Positions 43,809-55,100 of a DNA stretch of 64,000 nt are shown here, one piece after another (the stretch's first letter is position 1; each line of letters opens with the position of its first letter). The notes under the pieces are model-generated. The model had not been told where the DNA came from and ran no database searches. It was given only the letters and a program-made list of their open reading frames with translations. Source of the stretch: Limnomonas spitsbergensis. Its lineage: Eukaryota > Chlorophyta > Chlorophyceae > Chlamydomonadales. The stretch spans positions 4,406,001 through 4,470,000 of the forward strand of contig JAYJMM010000120.1 of assembly GCA_037349105.1 (NCBI GenBank), read 5' to 3'. The position numbers and the translations under genes are program-made.

Positions 43809-46800
43809 TTAGGGGGGAGACAGGAATTTTGGCAGAGTTTTGAGATGATTCTCTCTTTTCATCATACACTGAAAGATAAAACAACCAAATTTCTTCCAGA
43901 ACACATATGCAGAATCCGCTGCATTAAGTTTGCCCCACACTCCATTTGCGTACCGTTTCATGGCCTCATCCTCGTCCTCTAGGAAATTATGGAAAGTAAG
44001 GTTAAACTGAAAACGAAGGTCTGTATAGAACGGGCAGTAAATCATGTGAAGCTCATCCTCCCGACATTTAAGATTGCAACATCTACAAATCCTCTCGCTA
44101 CGAGGCACACAGGGTTTCTCAAAGCGCCCCGTCTCAACATTCAGCCAATGCGACCCCATCCGATACCGGGCTACAGCAAAAATAATATTAGGCTTACTCA
44201 AATTGTACCAGAAAGTCTCCTGCACATCACGCTTAATTTGGAACCACTTAGAGAACGTAAACAATTTGAACCCCGAGCGTTCTGAGTCAGGAGTAGCACG
44301 TACTGACAGGGCCGTACGTGGCATGTCCCTGGAAATTTTGGAAAGCCACTGATCCCTAGCTGAATTCACAATGACCTCAATATCCAAAGAGGTATTGGCT
44401 GATGCAGTCAATAAATCAATACCCAGAGTCATCAATATCGTAGACAGAAAACCAGCCCAACAAAGTGAAGTGCCAGCCTTCGCCAAATCACAACTTTCCT
44501 GCATAGCCATTTTCACAAGGTCATTGTCAGGCCTCAGATTAATTCTATTCCAAAAACTCAGGGTCTGCTGAAAAAGACTTAAGATAAGGGGTTCACGGTG
44601 CAGTTCACTTATGAGAACATACTCGGCCACAAACTTGCGAAGACCCAGACACTGCCTAAGGAAACCCTTGTGAATTACCTCCAAATCTCTAGAGAAACCA
44701 GTATCTGTCAAGCCGACTCCTTTCGCAAGGAGACCTGGTCCCCAAATTTCACACCCATAAAACAGAATAGGCTTCACTAAAGAGTCAAAAATATGACATT
44801 TGATGTGAACATTGTGTATGTCAAGCTCATGACATCTCCGGACCATGGCATACAAAGCTGCCCTCCCTTTGTTGACACAACGTCTACCTGCTCCCTTCAT
44901 ACCCTCTGCCTCATCAAATAACATACCCAAGTAGATGAAAAAGGGCTTAATATCAAGAACGCTTCCGTCATAAGACAGAGATGCCAAATGACTACAATAT
45001 TTCTGGTTAAAAACAACTGCTTCAGATTTTTTTATATTGACTGTCAAGGCATTGTGGCGACAAAAAATATGGAGAGCATCAAGAAGTTTTTGCAGATCAT
45101 CCGGCGATTCAGCGAATAACACCAGATCATCAGCATAAAGTAAAACTCTGACCAAAGCATGTGAAAGATGGGCGCCAATATCAGGGCACTCACTTGCGAC
45201 AAACTTCTCGAAACGGTCGATAAACAGGCCAAACAATAGAGGGGACAGCGGGTCTCCTTGTTTAACACCCATAAAGGAGGAGAAACTATCTCCCAGTTTA
45301 CCACCAACCCGTACACGGATTTTTACATCCTGATACATCTCCTTCAAACTTTCTAAAATCCGGCCGTGCACACCCATGCTCTGTAAACTCCGCCACAATA
45401 AATCTCTGTCAATGCAGTCATATGCCTTCCTAAAATCAATGAAAGCAGCAAAAATCGTTTTTTTCTCCGAATGGTATTTTTCAATAATGTGGTTTAGAAT
45501 GAAAGCATTATCAGGTGTTCCCCGTCCATGCCGAAAACCTGCCTGGCCATCGGCTCTGAAACCCTGACTTTCTGCCCAAGAATCAAGACGTTGCAATAAG
45601 ACGAGGGAATATAATTTGGATAGGGCAGTTCCGACGGCAATACCCCTATAATCGTCTTTGATTGCAGGACTGCCCTTTGGCTTGGGTACCGGAACGAGTG
45701 CTCCGATGCCCCACTCCTTAGGGTAACCGTCTGCTAAAACTCTATTAAACAAAAACGTAATTTGATTTGCCAAAACATACTGCCGCTTCTCTTGAGAAAA
45801 AGCTCCCCTAGGAGTCACAATAACCGCGTGTTTCAAAAACTCCATAGGGACACCATCAACACCCGCAGACTTTCCATTCACAGTCTTTTCCAAAGCTTTC
45901 ACAATCTCGGCTTCCGTAAAAACACAATTTAGGTGCTCTGCTTGAGAAAGATGAACTTCTAAAGGAAGAGGAAATAAACACGCCTGAATAGTCTCATCCC
46001 CAGCTTTGTGGCAAGGCACATGCTCTGAAGGTTCAAACAGCTTTTTAAAGTATTCAGTCCAATCCCCCACATCTGTGAGGGGGCTGATCTTCCTGTTACT
46101 GCCATAAGCCGACCAAAAATTCTTAGGCTGGCACCGAAGATCTGACAGTAGATCCGCTGCTCGTACACCCTCCCATTCACGCTTGATAGCCTGAGTTATA
46201 CGTCGATATTCCCTAATGGCCAACTTAACCTCTCCTGAACCAGCACCCCAAAACTGGGCAGCCACTAAACAAGTTTTCCTAGCAGCTTTGCACCGGTCAT
46301 CATACCAAGTATTGCAAGGCCTATCCTGCTTGATAACTTTAGACTCATTGGGATAGCAAGCAACTTTACCCTGCGATCTATGTAAATCCATAAGGGCACA
46401 CTCAATAGCGCGGCTAAAGTGTTGGGAGACTTCATGCACTGATGCAGAAAGGTGATACATGGCTCCAAAATGTTCTGCCACCGAGGCAGACGTACATAAA
46501 TTTGTAACGTAAAAGTCCCTACTATCCGGGTTCCATCTGTAAACTACGTCACGAGCCTGCTTCATAGTCACATCGTTTCCCTGCAAGGTTCCTTTTTCCC
46601 TCCTAGCAAACACGGTTGGCTCCAAGGCGGGCCGGCTAACAGTAAGGAAAATAGGAACATGGTCAAACCTACCCCCATCAGCACGTGCAGGGGTACTGGC
46701 ACATTGAGACACCTGCATATCACATCCAGGCTTGATGGCCCCTGTCATATCAAAAATAAGGGACGGGGTTGATATGAAATAGTCAATGGCACTGCAAGCA

Positions 46801-47557
46801 CCAGCATTCTTGCCATGTTGGAAATAGGTAAAAGTACCTTCAATATCCCCAGACAACCTTCCATTCAGGATAACCAAATCTTGATCTTTGCACATCTCTA
46901 TCAATTTTTCCCATTAGGATTAACCACCCCGTCCTCATTATGTCTAGGCGGGACAGCGCGCACACACGCATGCAAATTAATGGCGTCACACGGAATTGGC
47001 AAATTGGCTGCGCCCATACCCTCCCATTCTTGCATGTCTATGATGTCGCAGCGATCATCCACGCATGCAGTCCTAAAGTTCAAATCCCCCGAGATCAAAA
47101 CCTCCCCCAGCGCAGAAAATTTGGAAACTGATTGTCTAAAAAAAATCATAATGGGCCGCAGCATCCAACCGGCCATTTTCATGTTTGAAATAGGAAGAAT
47201 TCCCATGAGGCAGGTAACATGCACAAACATACAGATTGCAGGCAGGAATTCTAACCCAGGTCATTCCATATGAAGGGGAATCCTGCACTAAAAACACCGA
47301 AAGAGGCTGCCTAGCATAGACCGCAACTCCACCATACCGTGCATCGTAAGTCCGTGCACTGCAAGAGACACATGCAAAACCAGATAGGTCAGGGACAACA
47401 TCAGAGACGCAATGACCGGTGTGAGACAAAATGATTAAGTCTGCTTTCCCCATATCTTCTTAAAATCAAGGCTCAGGTGCATTGTGCTAAGATGCCCCCC
47501 TACGTTCCAGCTCAGCACCCTCAAACGCTTCCTCTCTCTATTCGCCGTAGCATTCAT
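43809..47557 (-). pseudogene. LINE ORF2: endonuclease-reverse transcriptase, frameshifted
   Basis: Starting at MNATANRERKRLRVLSWNVGG, the frame shifts near 47450, again in a T8 tract near 47140, and again in an A5 run near 46910. From 46904 it is open for 1,031 residues. APE parts visible: LSWNVGGH, YGGVAVYARQ, ISGDLNFRT, SAIDYFIS and DHVPIF. RT parts: AFIDFRKAYDCIDR, GVKQGDPLSPLLFGLF and LLYADDLVLF (catalytic YADD at 45137-45126). The finger ICRCCNLKC..H..YC lies near 44050-44100. The shifts sit in or next to homopolymers, so some could be assembly errors; three in one ORF favour a dead copy. Confidence 0.88.
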
Positions 47558-47599
47558 TGGTTTACGGGTTACCCGCTAGATTGACTTCACCTCCTCTCC

Positions 47600-48157
47600 T
47601 CAGACAAATAAGCATGCCCGCTTGAAGTAAGCAGGTATCCCCTTCTCCTTAGCTGCTTTGAACTGCGGCCAGAGCTTACGGTGAACCTCTAGCTCCGCCG
47701 AGGTCAGGGTGTCCAGAATGGAAACCCCCGTCCGATACAGCTTCCGCCGGAGGTTGACCACATCCTCCGCCTCCCTAACGCTGGACACTGAGAACTTGAT
47801 TTTCCGCAACTGATCACCACCCGTTCCCACCCGCTGTGCATCACGAACACCGATCCTCAGACCCATCAGCTGAAATACCGCATTGTGGACCCGGTGAGCG
47901 GTCTCTGCTTGGCCCTCGTGCGGGCTCTCCGCTAAACCGGTGATTGTGAACTCCATGCTGGAGTTGCCACTGCCCGCGTTCCCGCCGCCACTGCCGCATG
48001 CGGCGGCCGCTTGCACCCCTGCGGCCTCCACCTCCTTCACCGCTGCTGCCAGCTTCTCAGCCACGACGGCCTTGAAAGCCTCCATCTCAAAGCCGTGTGG
48101 CCCATGCCGATGGGGGCGCGGATGTTGTGCATGGTTGGAGTGTTGTGTAGAGAGCAA
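47600..48157 (-). CDS. LINE ORF1 protein
   Basis: 185 residues, intact. A His-rich start is followed by a helical segment MEAFKAVVAEKLAAAVKEVE, a Gly/Ser linker, then MEFTITGLAES, VRDAQRVG, LRKIKFSV and the tail ILDTLTSAELEVHRKLWP with FKRACLFV. The layout of coiled coil, RNA-recognition-like fold (strand-loop-strand with IxGL and IKF) and basic tail is typical of LINE ORF1 nucleic-acid chaperones. The function is inferred from position and pattern. Confidence 0.75.
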   Translation of the reverse strand: MLSTQHSNHAQHPRPHRHGPHGFEMEAFKAVVAEKLAAAVKEVEAAGVQAAAACGSGGGNAGSGNSSMEFTITGLAESPHEGQAETAHRVHNAVFQLMGLRIGVRDAQRVGTGGDQLRKIKFSVSSVREAEDVVNLRRKLYRTGVSILDTLTSAELEVHRKLWPQFKAAKEKGIPAYFKRACLFV

Positions 48158-48204
48158 TAGAGCATAGACATATCTTTAAATTTACATGTGCGGGGCCCGC
48201 GACC

Positions 48205-48832
48205 ATGGCTGAAGAGTTCTGCCAAGGTTACAGGGCAAAAGGGGCCAGAGCAAGCTTCGGACAGCCAACACCCCCACGAAAGAATAGGATAATAACGTGG
48301 GTAACCAATTAACCAATGGGCCCCCAAAACATTATCATAATACCACAGAAAAAGGAAAGGCCATGCAGAATGTCCTGCAGCCATGCACTCAGTCGGGCTT
48401 TAATCACATGTAATCAGATTAGCTCGATAAACAAAACACATCAAGAAGCATATCCATTTTAGTGGCGTATATATAAATATCTACATATCATGTCTCTATT
48501 CAGATCAGGCAGGGGCGACATCTAGCCATCTAGGTCAGATCATTATGAGATCCATGTAATTTCTTCATTTTTCAGCTTCCTACCTGGTCAGACAGCCCAT
48601 CAAAGCGGATCCTCAGTGCCAGGGATGCAAAGGTACCCAGTTATGAGTATAAATCCTACACACTGCTGCTGTTCAGCATGCTGTAGATAGCTGAGCAGGC
48701 TCTGCCCCTGCTGCCCTCAGAGCTCGGGATTCGAATCCTTGGGGGTGCTCTTGATGCCTGCGTCAATGCTGAGCACAGCCCCGCGCCCCCGCCAAAGGAC
48801 ACCGTGATGCGATTGCTGCAGGCAATGATCAG
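48205..48832 (+). CDS. Possible short-exon gene or 5' exons of the next gene
   Basis: Three candidate exons, 48205-48226 (ATGGCT start), 48576-48632 and 48721-48832, join in phase (1, then 1, ending 2). They read MAEEFCQA, SYLVRQPIKADPQCQGCK and ELGIRILGGALDACVNAEHS plus PAPPPKDTVMRLLQAMI. Acceptors TTTTTCAG and TGCCCTCAG are good. The continuation is unclear. The third exon does not join the CDCA7-type exon at 49175 in phase unless an internal donor is used. Exon 1 overlaps where the LINE 5' UTR should be. I do not recognise the protein. Confidence 0.35.
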
Positions 48833-49174
48833 GTCATGCATATGCTTGTATCAAACCATGCCCGGTATGGCATAGACCAGGGGATAGACTGAAGCAATTC
48901 AGAGCATGACAGCTTAATATTCACCCTCTACGCACCTCTGGCTTGAAGATCATGGTAGCTTTGGCCATGGCCTTGCTTTCTATTGACTATTGAGTGTTCC
49001 CTCGTACGAACCGGTCGTACGAACCTTGGTACGAACATGTCGAGAAAACCCTGCGGGGGAAACCGCCAAAATTCAAACGGCCAATCATGTTTTTACCTCT
49101 GGTCTCTTCTGCCTGTGTGGCAGATTGAGGTTCCCAGCCTACTAGGCCAGAGATCACAACAGATCATAGCTGTC

Positions 49175-52100
49175 ATGCGCGCCTCAGCCACAGCGAGGGG
49201 CTCGAGCGCTTTCCAAAATCTTGCAAACGATGACATCTCCGATGATGAAGCCGAGGATCAGGGGAACTCGGGTGCAAGCGCGCTGTCTCACGAGAGGAAG
49301 GTCAAGGAAATTATAGAGGGCTCGCGGAATGGCCAGTATCTTGTGGGAGAATCCCTCCGGGGGATCCAGCAGGCCAACCAGGCGTCCAATGTTCGGTGAG
49401 TGTGGCCCATGCGCTTGGTCATGTGGTATACCTGTCAGCTGTTATGAGCTGGCAAAACTTAACCAGATACGTCTTCAGTTTATGCTTGGATTTGCGCGGA
49501 GAGTAGTTTCAACAGCATGTGGATGCATGGCGACATGGCAAGTTGGACAATGCATGTGCAACTATTGTGTTGGTACCAGTAGTAACATGCAAAATACAGG
49601 CTGTAGCCAGGGCACGCTGCAGGCTTGTTAGATATTTGATTACCATATCGATTGCTCTTCCGTAACCCAGCTGGCTGTGGTGTTATGATCAGTTTTTGTC
49701 AGAACATGGTTTGAAACTGAGCTCGTGCCCCTCCTACTAACTCACTGCTGCAAAGGGAGGAATACACAGTACGACAGCTCAGCGCACTGTTGATGTTTGA
49801 GCGCGTGATAGTGTTCAAGGGCGATTCCAAAATCTATTGCAAGGACGTGCATGAGAAGCCATGCACCAGAGGTTGTGTCAGCTGTCATTTCTGCCGGTGA
49901 GGGACGGGTGGCCTTTTTGTTTACTACGCACCTCCTGGGCGGCAACCATTGGGCCGATTGGGACATGGCCTTGACCGGCCTATGGCCAGAAGTCCATGCA
50001 GCGCGGGTCGCTGCCCCAGGCCCTGCGGCTGTTGGCGGCTATGTCGCTGAAATATAACTGAGGCGTAGTAAACATGTCACATTGGCGGGCAAGCTAGGCG
50101 GTGGGGTCAGGAGGCGATGTCAGCAGTTCTCTGGCCTGTCTGCAACATTGCATCGGCCCAGCCTTACCATGCGTTTGTGAATGTCACCTGCTGGAACCCT
50201 GGCTGACACACGCAGTCTGGCGTGCACCTTGGGCGCGAGCCTGGAAAGGGAAACCCAGAATACACTTCCATATGCAGGCAAAAGACGCACACACATGCCC
50301 CGCCGGTGCACTGCATGCTGTTGTTGACATGCTTGCCGTTGTTGCACCGCATGCCGTTGTTGCACCGCATGCCGCTGTTTTACTGCCTGCTGCCGGTGTA
50401 CCGCATGCCGTCGGTGCACCCATGAATCGATGCATACCTCGCGACTGTCATGCCCAATTCAGTCAGAAGACCACCTGCAAGAAGGCCATGTGCAGCAACC
50501 CGCATTGCAAGATGATCAAAATGAGGGGACGCAGCAAGGAGGATTATGGCTGGTGCGGCCCCTGTCTGGCGGCACGCTTTGGGGAGAACATCGATGAGGT
50601 GGGACAGGGGCAGGTGACAGGGGACAGGGGCTAAGGGTCCATTCTACACTCGCAAGGGGCACTCAAGGGGGCGATTCTAGCACTCTACGCTCGCAAGGGG
50701 CGCTCAATACGCTCACAAGGGTCGCTCTCAGGGGTATGCTCGCAGCAGTTCCCCCCTCAAACCCCCCAGACCACATTTCCGTGGCTACTGTGCGGCCACT
50801 GCTGGGCCGTTGGGACCAAACCTTGATCTGCCTGCGGCCAGCGGCCCGAGCAACAGGGCTGAAGGGACGCTCGCAGGGACCCTCCTACGATAAGTTCCCT
50901 GAGGGTCTGGCCTGTAGACTTCAGGGTTCAGCCTTGAGCTCAGGGTGTACGGTTTATAAGGACGTTCATATTCTAAGCTCACACGGGCCACTGTACGCTT
51001 GCAGTAATTTCCTTCAAACACGCCATACGACACCTCAGTGGCTGCTGGGCCATTGACACCAAACCTTGACCAGCCTACGGCTAGTGACCTGAGCGGACGG
51101 GCTCAACGGACGCTCGCACAGATAAAATTCTTCAGAGTTTGGGTTTAGGGTTAAGGGTTTAAACCCTGAACCCTACAACCCTTGTGGACTGAAGGCTCAG
51201 CCTTGAGCTCAGGGTGTATGGCTTATAAGGATATTGCAAGTTCACAGGGTCCATTCTCCCCCCACACAGTGCAATCGACACAAAGACTCCTTTGTGCTTC
51301 CTGACCCCCCCCTTTACTTTATTCGTGATTTCCTACCACCCCCCCTGGCCTCCCCCCCTCACCTAATTTGTGTTTTCTTACTTCCCCCCCTCCCCCCCGA
51401 CCTCCTCGCTTGATTTGCCTCTGAGGCTGCAGTCAAAGCACCTTCATGTGCAGCAGCAACCTCTAGAGCATCTGCACCAGCCCTATCCCATGATGCCTCA
51501 TTGTCTGCCATTGCTAAGAGCACCCTAGCCCATTCCTCCCCTCCTCCTCGTAATCAATTTCTGCACCCCTTCAAAACAACCGATTCACCGCTTACGATTT
51601 CAAGTACCTGCGCCCGGCCTGCCACGACATTTCCAAGTGCACTTGCTTTGTGACATGTTATCTCCCGCTGCTGAGAGCCCCCTGCCCCATTCGTCTCCTC
51701 CTCACGTCCTAATTTCCGAATGTTGCACCCCTACAAAACTCCTCACATCCCGCAGCTAAGGATTCAAGTACCAGTGCCCGGCCTGCCGCGACATTTTCAA
51801 CTGCACCTGCTTTAACGCATCCTATCTGCCGCTGCTGAGATCTCCCTACCCAATTCTCCCCCTCCTCCTAATGTCCGGATGTTGCGCCGCCCTTCACAAC
51901 CCCTCAGGTCACCGCTAAGGATTTCAAGTACCTGTGCCCGGTATGCCGCGACATCTGCAACTGCAGCTGCCACTCCTGCTACCGAGATAACCGAGGCCTC
52001 ACCAGCACGGGTCAGATTGCGATCGAGGCGATACGCATGGGCTACAAATCGGTAAGTGGCAGCCAGGTCTTTCCTCCTCTTATGCAACACATGTGGCTGG

Positions 52101-55100
52101 GTAACAGCCAGGTCTTTGCTCCTCTTATGCCACACATGTGGCTGGGTAGCAGCCAGGTCTTTGCTCCTCTTCTGCAACATATGTGGCTGGGTAACAGCCA
52201 GGTCTTTGCTCCTCTTATGCAACACATGTGGCTGGGTAGCAGCCAGGTCTTTGCTCCTCTTCTGCAACATATGTGGCTGGGTAGCAGCCAGGTCTTTGCT
52301 CCTCTTCTGCAACATATGTGGCTGGGTAGCAGCCAGGTCTTTGCTCCTCTTATGCAACACATGTGGCTGGGTAACAGCCAGGTCTTTGCTTCTCTTATGC
52401 AACACGTGGTTGAGTATTTGCCAAGCCTTCACTCCTCTTGTGCGACAGGTAGTTCCGTAGCAGCCAAGCCTTTGCTTCCTTCTGCGAACCGTGTTTGTGA
52501 AGCAGCGACTCCCTGAGTTCTCTTTGGCTTACTGTGGGCGTGTAGCTGGCTAGCTTCCTCTCCCTGACTTCTTTTTGGCTAACTGTGGGCGCGTAGCTGC
52601 CACTCCCTCACTTCTCTTAGAGTGGACATGGATGGGTTGCAGCCTATCCTACACTCAGTGTGTGCCCAGCCATTATTTACTTGTGCCAGCCTTACGACCG
52701 AGCCAGCCTTGCAAGAGAGCAAAATGGAGTTCACAGATTCTGTCAATTCACGAAAGCCCCCCCAGGAGCTCCCCCTAGGAGATTTCGTGAATTTACAGCC
52801 TCTGTCAAACTACTCACCAGCCCACACAGCCTTACTTGCAGCACACGCCTGGGCACCTGCTAAACCATCCCTGCCGGAAACTATGTTTGGCTCGACCGGA
52901 CAAGTAGCACAAGCTGCGCAGCGGATTTTTTTTGCAGCAGAGGGCCTGCATGGCCGTTAAAAAAAGAGCGAAGCTTTTTCTCCGTGAGGAAAACCTGACA
53001 CCTGTTTACAACGCTGAAAAGAAGGGCCAGCGCTATAGAACGAAACGGACTGCCATGCCACCTGCTACAGCTTCCATGCCACCTGCTACAGCTTTCATGC
53101 CACCTGCTACAGCTTTCATGCCACCTGCTACAGCTTCCATGCCACCTGCTACAGCTTCCATGCCATCTTCTACAGCTTCCATGCCACCTGCTACAGCTTC
53201 CATGCCTACTGCTACAGCTTCCATGTCACCTGCTACAGCTTCCATGCCATCTTCTACAGCTTCCATGCCACCTGCTACAGCTTCCATGCCACCTGCTACA
53301 GCTTCCATGCCACCTGCTACAGCTTCCATGCCACTTGCTACAGCTTCCATGCCACCTGCTACAGCTTCCATGTGTCAAACCTCACTAACCCATAGCTCAG
53401 TATGTGTTCCTGTGTGTGTGTGTGTGGTGCAGGCTGCTCACTACCTCATCTTCACACACCTGTCCAAGGCACCGTACGTCCCAAGCGACCTCAAGAGGAT
53501 TACTGGGTGCGTGCACTGGCTGGCTTTTGTCAGCATGCCTCGGATACAATTCAGCTACACAACAGGGCCTCGGATACAATTCAGCTACACCACGGGGCCT
53601 GCCGCCGAGGGGTCTGACGCAGCAAGCTCTTCCGCTCCCTCCTGCGGCTGTGGATCAATCAAAAGCTTGGTACCTTTCAAGCCAAAGAGGAGGACGCCTG
53701 ACGGCCACCAAAACGGGGTCTGGAATGCACTGGAAGATACCCTGAGGCCTAGAGGCCCAACTAAACCCTTAACCCTAAAGGCCCCTTCTACCCTGCCTGG
53801 CCGCATGTAGGCACCGTACTTGGCCGCATTCCTCTCACATGCTTCCCTAAATTCTGCACCTCCACCCTGAATTCTGCACCTCTACCCTGAATTCTGCACC
53901 TCCACCCTGAATTCTGCACCTCCGCCCTGAATTCTGCACCTCCACCCTGAATTCCGCACCTCCACCCTGAATTCTGCACCTCCACCCTGAATTCTGCACC
54001 TCCACCCTGAATTCTGCACCTCCACCCTGAATTCTGCACCTCCACCCTGAATTCTGCACCTCCACCCTGAATTCTGCACCTCCACCCTGAATTCTGCACC
54101 TCCACCCTGAATTCTGCACCTCCACCCTGAATTCTGCACCTCCACCCTGAATTCTGCACCTCCACCCTGAATTCTGCACCTCCACCCTGAATTCTGCACC
54201 TCCACCCTGAATTCTGCACCTCCACCCTAAATTCTGCACCTCCACCCTGAATTCTGCACCTCCACCCTAAATTCTGCACCTCCACCCTGAATTCTGCACC
54301 TCCACCCTGCATTCTGCACCTCCACCCTGAATTCTGCACCTCCACCCTGAATTCTGCACCTCCACCCTGAATTCTGCACCTCCACCCTAAATTCTGCACC
54401 TCCACCCTGAATTCTGCACCTCCACCCTAAATTCTGCACCTCCACCCTGAATTCTGCACCTCCACCCTGAATTCTGCACCTCCACCCTGAATTCTGCACC
54501 TCCACCCTGAATTCTGCACCTCCACCCTGAATACTGCACCTCCACCCTGAATTCTGCACCTCCACCCTAAATTCTGCACCTCCACCCTGAATTCTGCACC
54601 TCCACCCTAAATTCTGCACCTCCACCCTGAATTCTGCACCTCCACCCTGAATTCTGCACCTCCACCCTGAATTCTGCACCTCCACCCTAAATTCTGCACC
54701 TCCACCCTGAATTCTGCACCTCCACCCTGAATTCTGCACCTCCACCCTTCAATCCAAATCCTATACCCCTATGGAGGGGCCTCAGCGACAGAAAAGAGGG
54801 TTTGGGGTTTTAGGGTTAAGGGTTAAAAGAGACACACCAGAAAAGCTGGCCGCATGCAAGCAATAATGCATATTTTGATATGCACCCTCACATTGCCCCG
54901 CGCTGCACGCCCCCCGCTTGCCTGCACACTGGCTTCAAGGGCAAACATTGGGTGCTGACGCAGCAAACGACGCCTTGTATGCAGGTATGCGGTCGAGCCG
55001 TCAGCGGTGCCCGCCGGTGCTGGCCGGAGGGCGCTGCCGGGCGCGGGCGAGTGGGCAGGAGCTCGCAGAGGTGCCCTGGACCCAAGACGCGACGGGTGGG

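Larger units (their letters stand above)
43809..48157 (-). mobile_element. Non-LTR retrotransposon (LINE) with two ORFs, decayed
   Basis: ORF1 (48157-47600) is followed after about 40 bp by ORF2 (47557-43809). ORF2 carries an APE-type endonuclease, reverse transcriptase and a C-terminal Cys/His finger. The element lies between the SCAMP gene and the CDCA7-type gene, opposite to both. No LTR, integrase or RNase H motif is seen. The exact ends and any target-site duplication could not be defined. It belongs to the L1-like side of non-LTR elements as judged by APE plus YADD RT plus CCHC; clade assignment would need a tree. Confidence 0.9.

Noticed and set aside
48656..48841. Minus-strand ORF with VSFGGGAGLCSAL or LSIDAGIKSTPKDSNPEL readings
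   Set aside because: The plus-strand reading has good acceptor and donor and joins in phase to 48576-48632; minus-strand readings have no splice support.
50101..50634. Single ORF reading CHAQFSQKTT as an unspliced zinc-finger exon
   Set aside because: Splicing 49896 to 50463 restores the family motif CHFCRQKTT; the upstream part of this ORF is PHAVVAPHAVV repeat sequence from the intron.
53788..54745. (GWRCRIQGGGAEFRVEVQNS)n ORFs
   Set aside because: 20-bp array read in the three minus frames; non-coding intron.
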